Below, piece by piece: positions 10,762 to 21,888 of a DNA stretch of 64,000 nucleotides. The notes under the pieces were generated by a model that worked only from the letters and a program-made list of their open reading frames with translations, was not told the DNA's origin and did no database searches. Made by a program: the position numbers and the translations under genes. Each line of letters begins with the position of its first letter. The stretch's first letter is position 1. Origin of the DNA: Exophiala sp. HKRS030 (Eukaryota; Ascomycota; Eurotiomycetes; Chaetothyriales; Herpotrichiellaceae); NCBI GenBank assembly GCA_023897205.1, contig JAHWDD010000001.1, positions 6,324,001 to 6,388,000 of the forward strand, read 5' to 3'.

Positions 10762-13461
10762 GGGCACCAGGGTTTTGAGTCAGTCCATGCAGGAAGCGAC
10801 TCCATTGCTGACTCGGACCATGGCCAAATTACGGGTGGTGGCATTTGTGGCACTTTGACGGCGCTGGTGGCGATGAAGTCCTCTGAATTTCCAAGGGTGT
10901 TGCATAACAGGCCATGTCGGACGGAACAGGTGCATCTAGAGCGGAGTTTTTTTGTTGAGGACTTGAATACGGTAGACTTGAATCCAGCGCAGAGGTGGGA
11001 CCCGACAGAGAGACTTTCGCAATAAACGGCGGCATCTGGGCGGGATCAGGAGCACGACCATAAAGTCAAATCCATGTGTCTAGATACTCGGACAGAGCTT
11101 TATTTCTGAGCCAAACTTCAAGATCCGGTCCGTATCTGTCGAAAATTTACAGGTCCGTGGATAGGCCGGTGTTTCAACTTATTGCCCGTTGGGATGATGG
11201 TTAGCACCATTCTTATTTTTCTTTACGAGGTGGTGATTTCCCGTGACTGTGATAGAAGGGTCGTTAGATGGTTGGTAGAGGGGCTGTGCCGCGCATGGGG
11301 TGGGGTTTAGCCGGTGGCCGGCTAGAAGATCCTTTGGGGGCAAATCGTTGGAAGTTACGGTAGTCGGAACAACTTACTGTGCGTGCGATGCTAAGTTAGC
11401 ACGGTTAGTTGGTGGTTAGTGCCTGAAGGGATCTGGAAATGGAGGCTACGGGGATCACGGAGGGTCAGACCGAGCAAGCAGCATGCCACAAGTTAGGCGT
11501 AGTGGGCATAGTGGGCGTGGTGGGCGTAGTCGGGGTTGGCAAGCGGGATGCCGGAGTTTGCCATAATCCACGCTGGACTTCTCAAAGGGCTGCAGGTCAT
11601 GGAACCCCGTACTCGATAGATAATGCGGGCATCTCAGATTGTTGAGATGAGATGGTGAGAGATTTCTCTGACTAAGCCAAGGAATCTCCTTTGATCTTTG
11701 CCCTTTGCCCGTTACGCGCGCTATTCTCGCACAAAGACCGAGGCACCTAACTTAGAGGCACCTAGAGGCACCCACGAGGGGCCCCTTAGCCTTCGTATTG
11801 CCTGTCTGCTTGGTCCTTTAAGGCATCAGGCCACCTCACAGACTCAGCCAGAGAGGCTCGGGCTCAGGCACAGACACAGGTGTCTGGACTCATGGAATCA
11901 CGGACTCATGGACCATAAGCTATCCTGGAGTGGTCTGGTGTTTCTGGGCCCTTGCTAGATCAAGAATGACCAGGATCATGGATGTGCCACCAACTCGGGT
12001 CCGTACCCGTTTCCGAAAGAAATCCCTGGATAGGTAAGCACCTTGGTACTAGGCACCTCTAGGTAGGCTCGTAGGAGGTAGCTCAAGCGTGCTCAAGGTA
12101 TGTACATAGGTAGGCACCTTGCACCTAGTAGGTTACAAGGTACGGATACAGGCCCTTGAAGTTGAAACTGTCGAGTGCCAAAAGATGAACAAGTGAGACC
12201 CAGGGACTTGGACCGCGGAGAATGTGTGCCTTAGTACCTAGTAACTACTAACCACTAACTACTAACTACTGCCTTGGTTACCAGGTACTCGGTCGTAGGT
12301 AGATACTGTCACTACTGTGTCGCAATGTCGCCCTGGGTGGGTTTCTTGGACGTCGCATCGAGTCCAGTCGAGCCAGTCGAGCCAGTCGATCCAGTCAATC
12401 CAGACGAGCCAGTCAATCCATCGAGGCTCAATCGCCGATTCTTACAGAGTTTGGGCCTTTTTTGGCTGAGCAGCACGACAATTGAGTTTCGGATGAGGAT
12501 ACTATCAAAGTCTCGGCCATCGATTGAGGCAAACCTCAACCAGATTGCCCTCGGCGCCCGCCTATGATCGACAAATCCGTTATTAAGAACAAGGCCCACG
12601 CAGGCCCTCGGCCCCATCTCGAATGCATTCTGGCCAGGCCATGCCCAATCCATCTTAGCCCTACTCCTATAACATCCGCATTGTCAAAGTTAACCTCTCA
12701 CTCCTCTAACCCTCTTTTGCCCTCTGCCCTGATCCTGCTCCTGATCCTCACCCTCACCCTCACCCTCATCCTGATTCCTCTGTGCCCTCTTTCACTAAAC
12801 CACCACTAACTCATGTAGAAATGGCCCAAACTTAAACTCCCGTTCGCTCCAGAAGGCTTGACCCTAGAATCTCCGCTGCTGGCCGTCGTGGCCGTCGTGC
12901 CCGCGGTGCCCAGTGCTCACCGTGTCTGTCATGCCTCTGCTGCCTCTCCTCCCTCTCCTCCCACTCCTCCTCTTGCCAATCAGTTGAACTACTTTCCGAT
13001 CCGGACTAGCTCCATCTCTGATCCAACCCAACCCGACTATTGATTGACTCTGCCTTCTTCCTCAAAGATCTCCATGGCTGGCCACATGCACTCACTCCGG
13101 ACTGTTGATTCTAGAGTTGTTTCGCCATGGCGGCGAGGTGGGTTTTCTTCCTGATAGTCGCAATTCGACATCTGCCAGACACTTCTTAACACTAGCTTGG
13201 CCCTCGTTCGCTCGTTCCTCGTTCGAGCCACTGTTAGCTGTCTCATCCCGTACAAGAACAACATGATATACCGAGTATAAGGTGACCTTTTATCAAGATT
13301 TCAGTCTTTTCCGCCCCTCCTCTACTGTACACACTACCCTCCTCACCAGACCTACGGAGTACACCAACTGAGTGTTGCGCGACCGGCGCTGCAACCCCCA
13401 ACCCCAACCCCAACCGCAACAGCAACAGCAACCGCACACTCGGTCGTTTCTTTCCTGGACC
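10762..13461. other. Intergenic, 2.7 kb, rich in short repeats
   Basis: Gene-free block between UBC6 and the 13.5-kb regulator. It contains AGGTA/TACCT-type words (about 11,740-12,260), a GTGGGCGTAGT-like stretch near 11,500, the minisatellite at 12,361 and a CCCTCA-rich run near 12,745. A TACGGAGTAC word lies at 13,353, about 100 bp before the proposed start. No open frame with a recognisable domain. Confidence 0.55.
12361..12420. repeat. Short minisatellite, CCAGTCGAG-like unit
   Basis: Seven degenerate copies of a 9-bp unit (CCAGTCGAG, with CCAGTCAAT and CCAGACGAG variants) in tandem. Confidence 0.8.
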
Positions 13462-15328
13462 ATGAGTGCGGAAAGATGCTGCTACTTGACTCCGAGTGTC
13501 TGGATACTGGTGCGACCTCCAAATCTGCATTGTCGCTTCGCTCCTACCAAAGTCGCTGACAGTCCCATCCCCCGCCAGCCACAGCCAGCAGTCCCCTGAC
13601 TTCTCCAACTACCATCTCGCCCACAAAGTCTGCAAACTTTACATTCGTCAACCAGGCCGACGATCTTACCGCCTTGACTCACCGGAAAATCAGCAATACC
13701 GAACAGCGCCATGCCATCCGCTCCCATGTCATGCAACGAGTCCGAAAGGAGGAGCTCGCTCAGGGAAAGAAACGGCCCACCGGTCGTGACCTTCCTAGGC
13801 GGTCCAGCAATCAAACTCCCAGAAGTGCATCCGGAGATTCGGAATCTCCCGTCAAACGTGAGCCAACTTCCATCTCGCCTGCCATCGTCAAGGAGGAGCC
13901 CAACGACACCGCTTTGAAAGCCCCTCGAGCCCGTGGTCGCTCCAAGTCAGCTCTCATCGCAAAAGGCCATGTCAAGTATGTGTCTTTACAGAAGAGTCCT
14001 GCTGTACACGAATTCGACCCTTTCCAAACCCTTCCGTCCGGCGAGCTCTCGCACAAATCTCTGGAAAGTCTGTTGTCACACTGTAAGGTCGAATTGCTCC
14101 TAGCAGCTTTGTCCGCTCACTGACTTGATCCCCAGGTTTTGATACCCTTATACCCATGACATTCACCGTCGAAGTCAAATCTACGAGTGAGCGGCTTGCT
14201 CGACAAGGGATGGTGTTGCAAACCAAGATCTAGAGTCCACCTGTCTTCTTCGGATTCATGGCAACAGTTGCCGCCCACCGCTCCATTTGTCACGGTGCAC
14301 ATAAAGACCTCGCCCCTTCATCCATAAATCACGACGACCTCATCGATGATCTGGACTACAAACGAGCCAAGCAGGAAGCCATCGTGGCAGTGCGAAAGGC
14401 TGTTGAGTCACGCTCAGAACCCGATGAGTACTTGGTGGATGCCTGCTTCGGTCTCGTATCGACCGCCACCATCGTTGGTAACTTGGAGGAGGCCAAAATC
14501 CATCTGAACGGCATTGCCTCGATGATGTCCTCACATAGCAATCTTCAAGGCAGTCAAGATTGGGTACCCATAGCCAATGTCAAAATATCCACAGCACTAC
14601 TGTGCCGGCCTTCACTACCTATCGGCTGGCCGCGCGAACCCATACCAACTACAGTTCTGTCAAGAATTACACCCAATCCCGGCTCAGAGCAGTCACGATT
14701 GACCTCGGGATTCATGTCGATGGAGCAGCTGAGCGACGAACTAAAAGCTCTGTTATGGGCTCACAAAGATATCTGCAATCTCTATGAATACGTTGCAGCC
14801 AATCCACGGCAGTTGACATCCTTGGAGAACGGCATTTTCAACAAAAAATCCATTGAGCTGGAGTACGACTATGTCGTCTATGCCTTCGAGTCATCATGCC
14901 CATCAAGCAATTACAGCAGCGCGGATGGTCACCGTGAGAACGACGAGCCAGTCCTACCGGCCCTGGAAGCGATGATTCGCCTTGCCGGCCTAGGTCTGTG
15001 TTCAGAAATCCCTCACTTCATCTTACCCGCATTCGGCTCTGGCCGGGCACTCACACTGCATCAGAAGCAGGCGACGGAACGGTGGCTGCAGGAAAGAGGC
15101 GTACCCAATGTGCACGATCTGTGGGCCGTGATCTGGGCACTCTTCATCTTCGCCCAGCGCAGTCTACATCAGCCTGAGCAAGCCTTCTTCGCCAACCTGC
15201 TAAGGCAGTTGACGCAGGAGGTGTGGCTTCACAGCTGGGAGGACGTCGAAGCCACCATGTACGGCTTTCTGTATATGCCCCGCTTACATAGCAAGATATG
15301 GAAGCAAATATGGGAGGGCTCAATATAA
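13462..15328 (+). CDS. Fungal-specific regulator-like protein (Fungal_trans_2 type) with in-frame TAG
   Basis: Resembles the large fungal family with a C-terminal Fungal_trans_2/DUF3468-type domain; targets unknown. Proposed exons are 13462-13509 (tentative), 13563-14082 and 14136-15328, with two 53-bp introns; the second (GTAAGG...CCCAG) has a CTGAC branch site and is well supported. Near the N-terminus, FTFVNQADD followed by IRSHVMQRVRKEE is the family signature. A basic, Ser/Pro-rich linker (KREP, PRARGRSKS) leads to FFGFMATVAAHRSI and LVDACFGLVSTATIVGN. No DNA-binding zinc cluster is visible. Reading through exon 3 meets one in-frame stop, TAG at 14231-14233, between VLQTKI and SPPVFFGF; sequence on both sides is family-like in the same frame. 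It could be a nonsense allele, a base error, or an unrecognised intron. The start is uncertain because no ATG lies in frame in exon 2 upstream of the family motif. Confidence 0.65.
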
Positions 15329-15856
15329 AAACCTGCGGGAGAGCGCGGAGTCAAATCAACTAATCATAAGATCATAATACGTGTCTGGCGCAACGTATTC
15401 GGCGCAGCGAGTGTGGTTCGATTGCTATCATGACTACTCGGCACAGGAACAGGAGATCGAGTATAGAGTGGGGAGGCAAGCTTGATATACCCTCAGCATC
15501 AAATTAAGAAATATACATATCATAAAACCCACATCATGTCGTAGCTCCGCTTTGCAGAAGACATGCCCTGACCAAAACACCAGAGAATCATAGCCGCATC
15601 CTCGACTTCGATGTACACTTGATGAATAATATAAAAACACGGTCTTCATGTAAACATATAATCACTCAATCACTCCTGATTCCACGAAAATCGCCACAAT
15701 AAGACAGACCCGCCACGATTGCTGGTCTTTGGACTTATGGAGCCGAGCTAGGCCAGGTGGTGAATGAAGGACCCAAGGAAGATGCCAACCGCGCTTCCTC
15801 GTTCCCCCCTTTTCCCCAGCAAGTCCTTGAGTGCAGCACAGCACGCGCTTCGAAAC
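15329..15856. other. Intergenic between convergent genes, 0.53 kb
   Basis: Convergent 3' ends of the regulator and the heme lyase. AT-rich around 15,480-15,660, as expected for terminators. No gene seen. Confidence 0.5.
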
Positions 15857-17028
15857 TCAAGAGGAACCCTCTGCTTTCTTCTTTGCGAGCTCCTCCCTAA
15901 CAGTGCCGCCGCTCGCGCGGTGCCACACATCGCCACCCCAGCGCATTGCCCGCTCAACAGCCGCGGTCGGAGTGTCCAGCGCGGGCCGGATGTCGAGGTA
16001 GAAGACAGGCTCGCCCGTGCTCTGGACGCCGCCGGAATAGTAGTCTATCACATATCGCACTTCCTTGATCGAGCCGTCAGGCCGTTGCCGTGCGACGTAC
16101 CAGTCGTGCCGGTCGAATGGCGGTTCCGAGCCAAATGAGTCCGGGAATACCTGGCCCAGGTAACCCAAGATGCGGGCTTTTGGTGTGGGTTCCTGTGGTC
16201 GGCCTTGGAAGCGGAGGAGTCTTGGTGGAGGGGTTTCAGGATGTGCGGGATCCGGTGGAGGGGAGGCAGGTTGAGCGCTTCCCGTCTTGCGGCGAGGAAT
16301 GCTCGCTTGGCTTGGTCTCGGGCGATGCCTTCTTCGCCGGATAGGCAGATGTCCCAGGCTTGGAAGAGTCCTGGTGAGAAGATACGTTCCCAAGTCTGGA
16401 TCTCGGCCCAGGCGCCTTCGTTCAGGAAATTGTGCACGGCGACCATGGATTCGACGGCGTCGGCGGGGGTGTCGTTGTAGCCTTTGCGGAGCATGGCGTT
16501 GTACATTTGTTGAGGGGATGGGTATTCCCAGTTCTCGTCAGAGTCACCGCGAGGGATAGAGCTGGGTTCGCGGGAAAGTGGGAGAGATATCGTTTGAGGC
16601 GAGTCGGCGGGGCGAGTGTTGGATAAGTTTGGCATGTAGTTTAAGGGATTGAGTTTTGACAAGGTTGACTGCGAGGATTGGTGATCTTGAATGTCTGATT
16701 GCGGCGGTGTCCGTTCTGATGTTGAGGCTTGTGGAGAAGTCGATGATGATGGGTAACGTAGTGGATGGTTGGAGGATTTCACAGGACATGACGAAGGTGT
16801 GGTTGATGGAGAGTCAAGGCGTGGAGGAAATGGTGATGTGGTGGAATTAGAGTCTTTAACGTGCATAGGGCATGCTGGCTGCAAATTAATTGTCAGTATT
16901 AAGTCTCAGATCGAGAAAAAAAAAAGATAGAGAAGTTGATATGAGGAGCATACCGGAGGAGTGGCGCCAGGTTGGGGAATGGGATGAGGTGCAACAGGCT
17001 TCGGCTTGTCAGCCCAAAACCAGCCCAT
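15857..17028 (-). CDS. CYC3: Cytochrome c heme lyase (holocytochrome c synthase), frame broken once
   Basis: Intermembrane-space enzyme that attaches heme to apocytochrome c. Exon 1 is 17028-16954 ([11 protein letters not shown]), exon 2 starts at 16878 after a 75-bp intron (GTATGC...TTGCAG). A CPMH heme-regulatory motif follows the junction. Conserved parts are [31 protein letters not shown] (its His matches the heme-binding His of the human enzyme), then [27 protein letters not shown] and the GGDVWHRAS end. The first half is in one frame to about 16,250 and the second half begins one base earlier in phase, so one base is missing. The most likely place is the run 16230-16233 (CCCC on the coding strand), which would give [10 protein letters not shown]. 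There is no GT donor that could make an intron there. CYC3 rather than the cytochrome c1 lyase is favoured by the MGWFWAD start but is not certain. Confidence 0.88.
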
Positions 17029-17570
17029 TTTGAATGTCTATTATCGCTGTGGTCGATGCCTGGACTGGGGTGAGCAAGAGTGGTTGATCAGTATAGTGGA
17101 GGCAGAACTTGATAGAGGCAAAGACGAGACAAAGGACGAAAGGCAAAGATGTGAAGCGAGATGTCTTCCGGCCAGGGAGGATGATGGTGCCGAGCAGATC
17201 TGTTGAACTACTTGGCTACGATTGGTTCATCTCCTGCAAGGACCAGCGGATCTCGCCAAACTTACCGCTTCAAGGCTCGATCCAAAAGTTCGCGACAGCG
17301 CAATTGAGGATGTGTGATCGGACACAAAGTCAACTACAACACTATCGTCTCTATGTCCCAGAAACACGCTCGCTAAATCTTGCTGAACGCCAGGAGATCA
17401 GTGGTCTCACCTTCAAGCATAGACACGGTCTTGCGCAGTGCTAATCCTCGCCATGAACAGCTGAGACCCATCGTTTACTCGAATACTTCCCTTCCTCACG
17501 TTCGCCCTTCCTTCAGAGTATTCCGCAGCTTGAAGTCCATAACCTCCTGGACACTTCGACTTTATCCAAG
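17029..17570. promoter_or_regulatory. Divergent promoter heme lyase/PAF1
   Basis: 542 bp between two divergently transcribed start codons; both promoters must lie here. No specific element is recognised. Confidence 0.6.
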
Positions 17571-19220
17571 ATGGCCGCCACCGACTCGAAACAGTTCAAA
17601 CAAGACCTTGTTGTCTCAATACGTTATCGAAATGACCTGCCTCCACCTCCCATGCCGCCTAAACTCCTCGACATTGACACTGGAGGTCTGGCTCAATATC
17701 TCACTACAGGCTATGCGTCTGGACTTGCCAAACGAGAAGATCCCAATATTGAAGTAGATGCAGAAGGCGGCATGCCCATAGATATGATCGGTGTGCCTGG
17801 ATATTTCCTTGGCGACGAGTCTGCGATCATGGCTCCAGAAGTCACCCCAGTCCTCGATCCTGCAGACCATGCACTTCTTCTTACTTTGGATCAGCTCAAA
17901 AGTCAGGGTGCTCACGACAACGTTTCGTTCTTGCGAAAAACTCAATACATGACAGCCTCGCAATTGTCAGTTACAACCAATCCCTTCATTAAACCTGCGC
18001 CTACCAAATCCAAACCAACCCCAAAAGCCGCGTCCACCCCTGTCACAAGGGACAATAAGGACAACATTAAAAGACATATCCAGAAGGGCTTTGACATCGC
18101 ATATCCTGAAAGCGTCCCTTATAATCCTCCCGAAGCCAAAGCAAATCCCATCTCTCAGCCCGAACGGGATGCCTGGAAAAATCCTGTCCATCCCGACAAC
18201 CCAAGGCTCAAACCCGTTGGATTTTATCCGCTAATCCCTGACGTTGAAGCCGTGACCGACGTTGGTGGCTCCTGGTATGCTCTGAAATTCGACAAGGCCC
18301 CCTTACCACTGTATAAAGGGAGAAAAGACGACAGACTTGACGTTGCTTTACTTGGAGCTTCACCTTATCTTGAAAAGCATGCTGACTGGTTGGCGAAAAA
18401 GACTGCTTACGAATCTAACAAGGATCTGTATGATGACCCAGGTCCAGAGCCATATGTCTGGTCACTCTACACACCAAAACAACATGATGTTTCGTCACGT
18501 ATACAGCAAATCTTTGATGATTCAAACCCCAGTAAGGACGACCCGAACCTCATAAATCGCCTGTTAGAGGAGTCAGCAGACGATACCCTTCGGCTCCCAT
18601 TCGAACGCAATCGCACATACCGAAATGTTGTACAAACATCGCTTGGCCAGACAGACGCTATGGCCATCTCCCTTGTTGACGCAGACAAGCTCCCTGCAGA
18701 CTCTCGATTACGCAAACAAGGCCAGGCTGCCTACTACTACCCCATCATTGAGCGATTACGACTGAAAGCCGATAGAGGCAATGTCGGCAAAACTCCGTCC
18801 CAATCACAAACTCAATCTAAGGTTGATGAATCCTTGGTAGACCAAGTAATGATTTCATTCCGTGAACCGAATGATGGTGAAAAATTCAGACGGACACGAT
18901 TCAGAGGCCAATTTGATCCCGCGTTTGCAGCAGAGAATGAACAACTTGAACAGGCCAACGAGGCATACGAAGAAGCGTTAAGAGCCGAGGAAGCTCTACA
19001 GGAACAAGGTGAATTACATGCAGGTGCCCAGGACGTGACTATGGAAGAGGTGGCTGATGCGGAAAGGGCTGAAGTCGCCGCAAATGGCGTGGCTCACAAG
19101 GACCGCAGCGACGATGGCGACGATGACAGTGATAGTTCTGGGGCTGCAGGTGGTGGTGCTAGGGTGAATGGTAGACGAGTCAGAGATGATGATGACGATG
19201 ACGAGATGCGCGACGACTGA
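17571..19220 (+). CDS. PAF1: Paf1, RNA polymerase II elongation factor subunit
   Basis: Subunit of the Paf1 complex, which travels with RNA polymerase II and supports H2B ubiquitination and H3K4/K36 methylation. One uninterrupted exon of 549 residues. The N-terminus carries the family signature IRYRNDLPPPPMPPKLLDI, then GYASGLAKRE, GMPIDMIGVPGYF and DNVSFLRKTQYMT. The middle has YPLIPDVEAVTDVGGSW, and FEPNDGE-like and KFRRTRFRGQFDPA-like segments occur towards residue 440. The last 60 residues are an acidic Asp/Ser tail, normal for Paf1. The start ATG has a good context (AAGATGGCC) and matches the family N-terminus. Confidence 0.95.
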   Translation: MAATDSKQFKQDLVVSIRYRNDLPPPPMPPKLLDIDTGGLAQYLTTGYASGLAKREDPNIEVDAEGGMPIDMIGVPGYFLGDESAIMAPEVTPVLDPADHALLLTLDQLKSQGAHDNVSFLRKTQYMTASQLSVTTNPFIKPAPTKSKPTPKAASTPVTRDNKDNIKRHIQKGFDIAYPESVPYNPPEAKANPISQPERDAWKNPVHPDNPRLKPVGFYPLIPDVEAVTDVGGSWYALKFDKAPLPLYKGRKDDRLDVALLGASPYLEKHADWLAKKTAYESNKDLYDDPGPEPYVWSLYTPKQHDVSSRIQQIFDDSNPSKDDPNLINRLLEESADDTLRLPFERNRTYRNVVQTSLGQTDAMAISLVDADKLPADSRLRKQGQAAYYYPIIERLRLKADRGNVGKTPSQSQTQSKVDESLVDQVMISFREPNDGEKFRRTRFRGQFDPAFAAENEQLEQANEAYEEALRAEEALQEQGELHAGAQDVTMEEVADAERAEVAANGVAHKDRSDDGDDDSDSSGAAGGGARVNGRRVRDDDDDDEMRDD

Positions 19221-20145
19221 AATCTCGCAACTCTAAATACAAGTGTATTCTACATGTAATCCGAAGATTGCTTTGCATACGGCCAAAAAGACCCCACAGT
19301 GCAGGCAGTGCCACGTTGAATTAGCTGCGAAACGAAGAGCATGTATACAGACCTAAAGCAAGCTCCAGCATTAAGACGTCCGACAAGTGCACCCCTCAAG
19401 TACGTGAACTCTGAATGAAGCTCGACGATTTCTACCGTTGGAAACACAGTGATACAACATCCTTTCTATGCGAAGTAAATCAATTCTCTACCATTTACCT
19501 ATCTACCAAGCACCCGATGTGAACGACTTGCAACCCATTTCGACCCAGTAGTCAACTCCCCATTTCCCTTTTCATCGTCGAAGAAGTCGTCGTCCAACCA
19601 TGGATACTCTACTTGGAGACTCCCCGAATAAGGCAGGAAAACGGGAAGTCAGACCATGAGGAGGACTTGTTCATAGCAGGTGTACAACTTTTCTAACTTG
19701 GCTGAGTCTGGACTGGATTTCGGGCAGGGTGCGAGATTCTTGCAGATTCGTGATCATTTCAATGTGAATGTGCACGGCGAATTCGGGTTTCCATTGGCGA
19801 TCAGGAGCTAATTTGTGGCAGTTGTTCGCTCGAGATTCTGAAATTTCTTCTCATTCCTCATGGTGGCGGCTTCAATTGAGGCAAGTCAAGATCAAGGGTG
19901 GGTTTTGCCAGACTCGAGATTTGCTGTGGAGGAGACGTTTGAATAATGTGCAGCGTTTCTCACCACAGTTCTGATGATTTTTTTTCAGTCTGCAATATTG
20001 AAAGCCACGGTGGCCGGAACGAGCAAGGAGTTCAACCGATTAAGTACCCCTGGAATCGGTGCCCAATGTCATCCTTTGTACGATTCATCTTATTTTCGGT
20101 CTTGATATACCCCGTTGCTTGACTCAGAATCGAACCACATGCAGA
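19221..20145. other. Intergenic between convergent genes, 0.93 kb
   Basis: 3' flanks of PAF1 and eIF3L. No gene, RNA or repeat is recognised. Confidence 0.5.
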
Positions 20146-21537
20146 TCAATAACTGCGAGCCAAGTTCCTCAAATACCAATCAACCAGTCTCCTGCCCTGC
20201 TTAGCCTCGCTAATATGGATGAGGTCACCTTCGATGGCATAATCCAGCTCCGAACCGTTGACCACCTCTCCTTCCAACAAGCCACCCTCTGACCATCTCA
20301 CTTGGCGGCTTCGCTGCTTGTTCACCAACAACCAGCTTCTCAATTGTTCTGGCTCAACCTCGAGGAACGATGACAATTTCTTCAGGTCCATGGTCGAGTA
20401 CAGCTTAAGGTACGACTTGACTGTGGGGTTGAACAGCGTGTTCTTGACCTCGTCCATGAAGATTTCAGTATGATGTTCGACAGGGTCGATGTTGAGGCTT
20501 GGGTTGTCAAAATCCGGAGGTGTTGGAGCAATGAATTTGGGACAAGCACTTTGGAAAAGCTCCCTGTAGACGGGAAGAGATTCGGTACCACCGCGTTGCA
20601 ATTTGGCGAATTTCTCACCGTACTTCTCACGTAGGGCGGTATGGATAGTGTCGTCGAGACGGGTTGGGGCGAATGACACGCAGATGGCGATCAGTGCGTA
20701 CATTTGCTCTGTCTTCTTGGCAATTGCATCGAATTGCTGATTGCCCTTTTGGAAGTTCTTGGTCCTGCTGACGTACACGAGAATGTGCGAGAACATGCGG
20801 ACAGCGTCGGCATAGCGACGTAACATCATGTAGGAAAATCCAACATAATAATAGGTGTTAAGATGGGCGGCCATCACACGGGCGAACATGGCTTTCTTGT
20901 TCATCTCAATATCATCGAGAGTCTTGAGGGCGAGACTGAAATCTCCCAAAAGACAATGGACTCGCAGGAGACCAATGATGGAGAAATAGCCCAAATTTCG
21001 ATATAGGGGTCTTGTGCCGTACTCACCAGCGACAGCATTGGGATCTTCATTGCGTTTTTGGGCTGCCAACTGCTCATTGATCTGACTGCGTTGGATGAGT
21101 GAGTACAGAACGTTGAGTACACTGTAGCAACCCCAGGTATTTGGGTTTTCTCGCAAGATTTGGGCTTCCTCTTCATTTGGGGCTGTGCGAGCTAGTCGAC
21201 TGCGGTAGCTGTGAAAGGCTTGGAATTGATAGATGAATTCGTCAATAACATCCCATGCCCAGTAGTATGAAGGTTGCTCGATTTCGACAGGACCATCTGA
21301 GTTGAGGATATAATGAAAGAGACTACAATAATTATCGTAGCTGGCGAATTTGGTCTCTAGGGAGGCTTGAAATTCGAGGGGTGCGGCGGCAGCTTCGAGT
21401 TGAGCTCGGAGGTCGGCCGGGCCAGAGAGAGAATCTGCTCGCTCGAGGCTTGTGCCCTCATCGTAGTTGACTTGTTCTTGATAGTCGGCAACGAGAGTGT
21501 CTTCTAGGACGTCGTCGTCCGCATTAGCGTAAGACAT
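20146..21537 (-). CDS. Translation initiation factor eIF3 subunit L
   Basis: Subunit of eIF3, which recruits mRNA and initiator tRNA to the 40S ribosome. One exon of 463 residues. The acidic N-terminus (MSYANADDDVLED) is followed by the eIF3L core with DNYCSLFHYIL, QPSYYWAWDVIDEFIYQFQ, the RPLYRNLGYFSIIGLLRVH segment, and a C-terminal PCI-type domain (STMDLKKLSSFLEV, QRSRQVRWSEGG). The frame stays open 77 codons upstream, but MSYANADDD is taken as the start because it is the first ATG with family-like sequence after it. Eukaryotic eIF3L is widespread in filamentous fungi and absent from baker's yeast. Confidence 0.95.
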   Translation of the reverse strand: MSYANADDDVLEDTLVADYQEQVNYDEGTSLERADSLSGPADLRAQLEAAAAPLEFQASLETKFASYDNYCSLFHYILNSDGPVEIEQPSYYWAWDVIDEFIYQFQAFHSYRSRLARTAPNEEEAQILRENPNTWGCYSVLNVLYSLIQRSQINEQLAAQKRNEDPNAVAGEYGTRPLYRNLGYFSIIGLLRVHCLLGDFSLALKTLDDIEMNKKAMFARVMAAHLNTYYYVGFSYMMLRRYADAVRMFSHILVYVSRTKNFQKGNQQFDAIAKKTEQMYALIAICVSFAPTRLDDTIHTALREKYGEKFAKLQRGGTESLPVYRELFQSACPKFIAPTPPDFDNPSLNIDPVEHHTEIFMDEVKNTLFNPTVKSYLKLYSTMDLKKLSSFLEVEPEQLRSWLLVNKQRSRQVRWSEGGLLEGEVVNGSELDYAIEGDLIHISEAKQGRRLVDWYLRNLARSY

Positions 21538-21888
21538 GTTGGCGATATTTGTCGATTCGTTCGGCACACGGCTGAACGAAATGAGGATGTTCTCAAAGAG
21601 AGTGGGAGGGTAAAGCGAGGAAGATAGAGGCGGCGATTCGACCGTGACTTGGGTTGACGTTGAGATCGAGATGATTTCCCTTGCCCACAAAGGCACGAAA
21701 GCCCAAACCCTGAGTGCGCGAAAATTCCTTGCGGGGATCAGATCTAATCTAATCTGGGCATCAGCCAATCGTTACTGTCGAATCTGCAGCCTTGCGTTTT
21801 GCGGACATGATCGCTCGTTCCCCTCACCTTTTAGAATGCTACAACAGACTGTGGATGGCTGGTGCAAGAACATCACCAACAAAGGAGC
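21538..21888. promoter_or_regulatory. Divergent promoter eIF3L/carbon-nitrogen hydrolase
   Basis: 351 bp between divergent start codons; a compact shared promoter. No motif is assigned. Confidence 0.6.

Noticed and set aside
12735..12780. CCCTCA repeats resembling telomeric sequence
   Set aside because: Not the TTAGGG/CCCTAA unit, short and degenerate; internal simple repeat.
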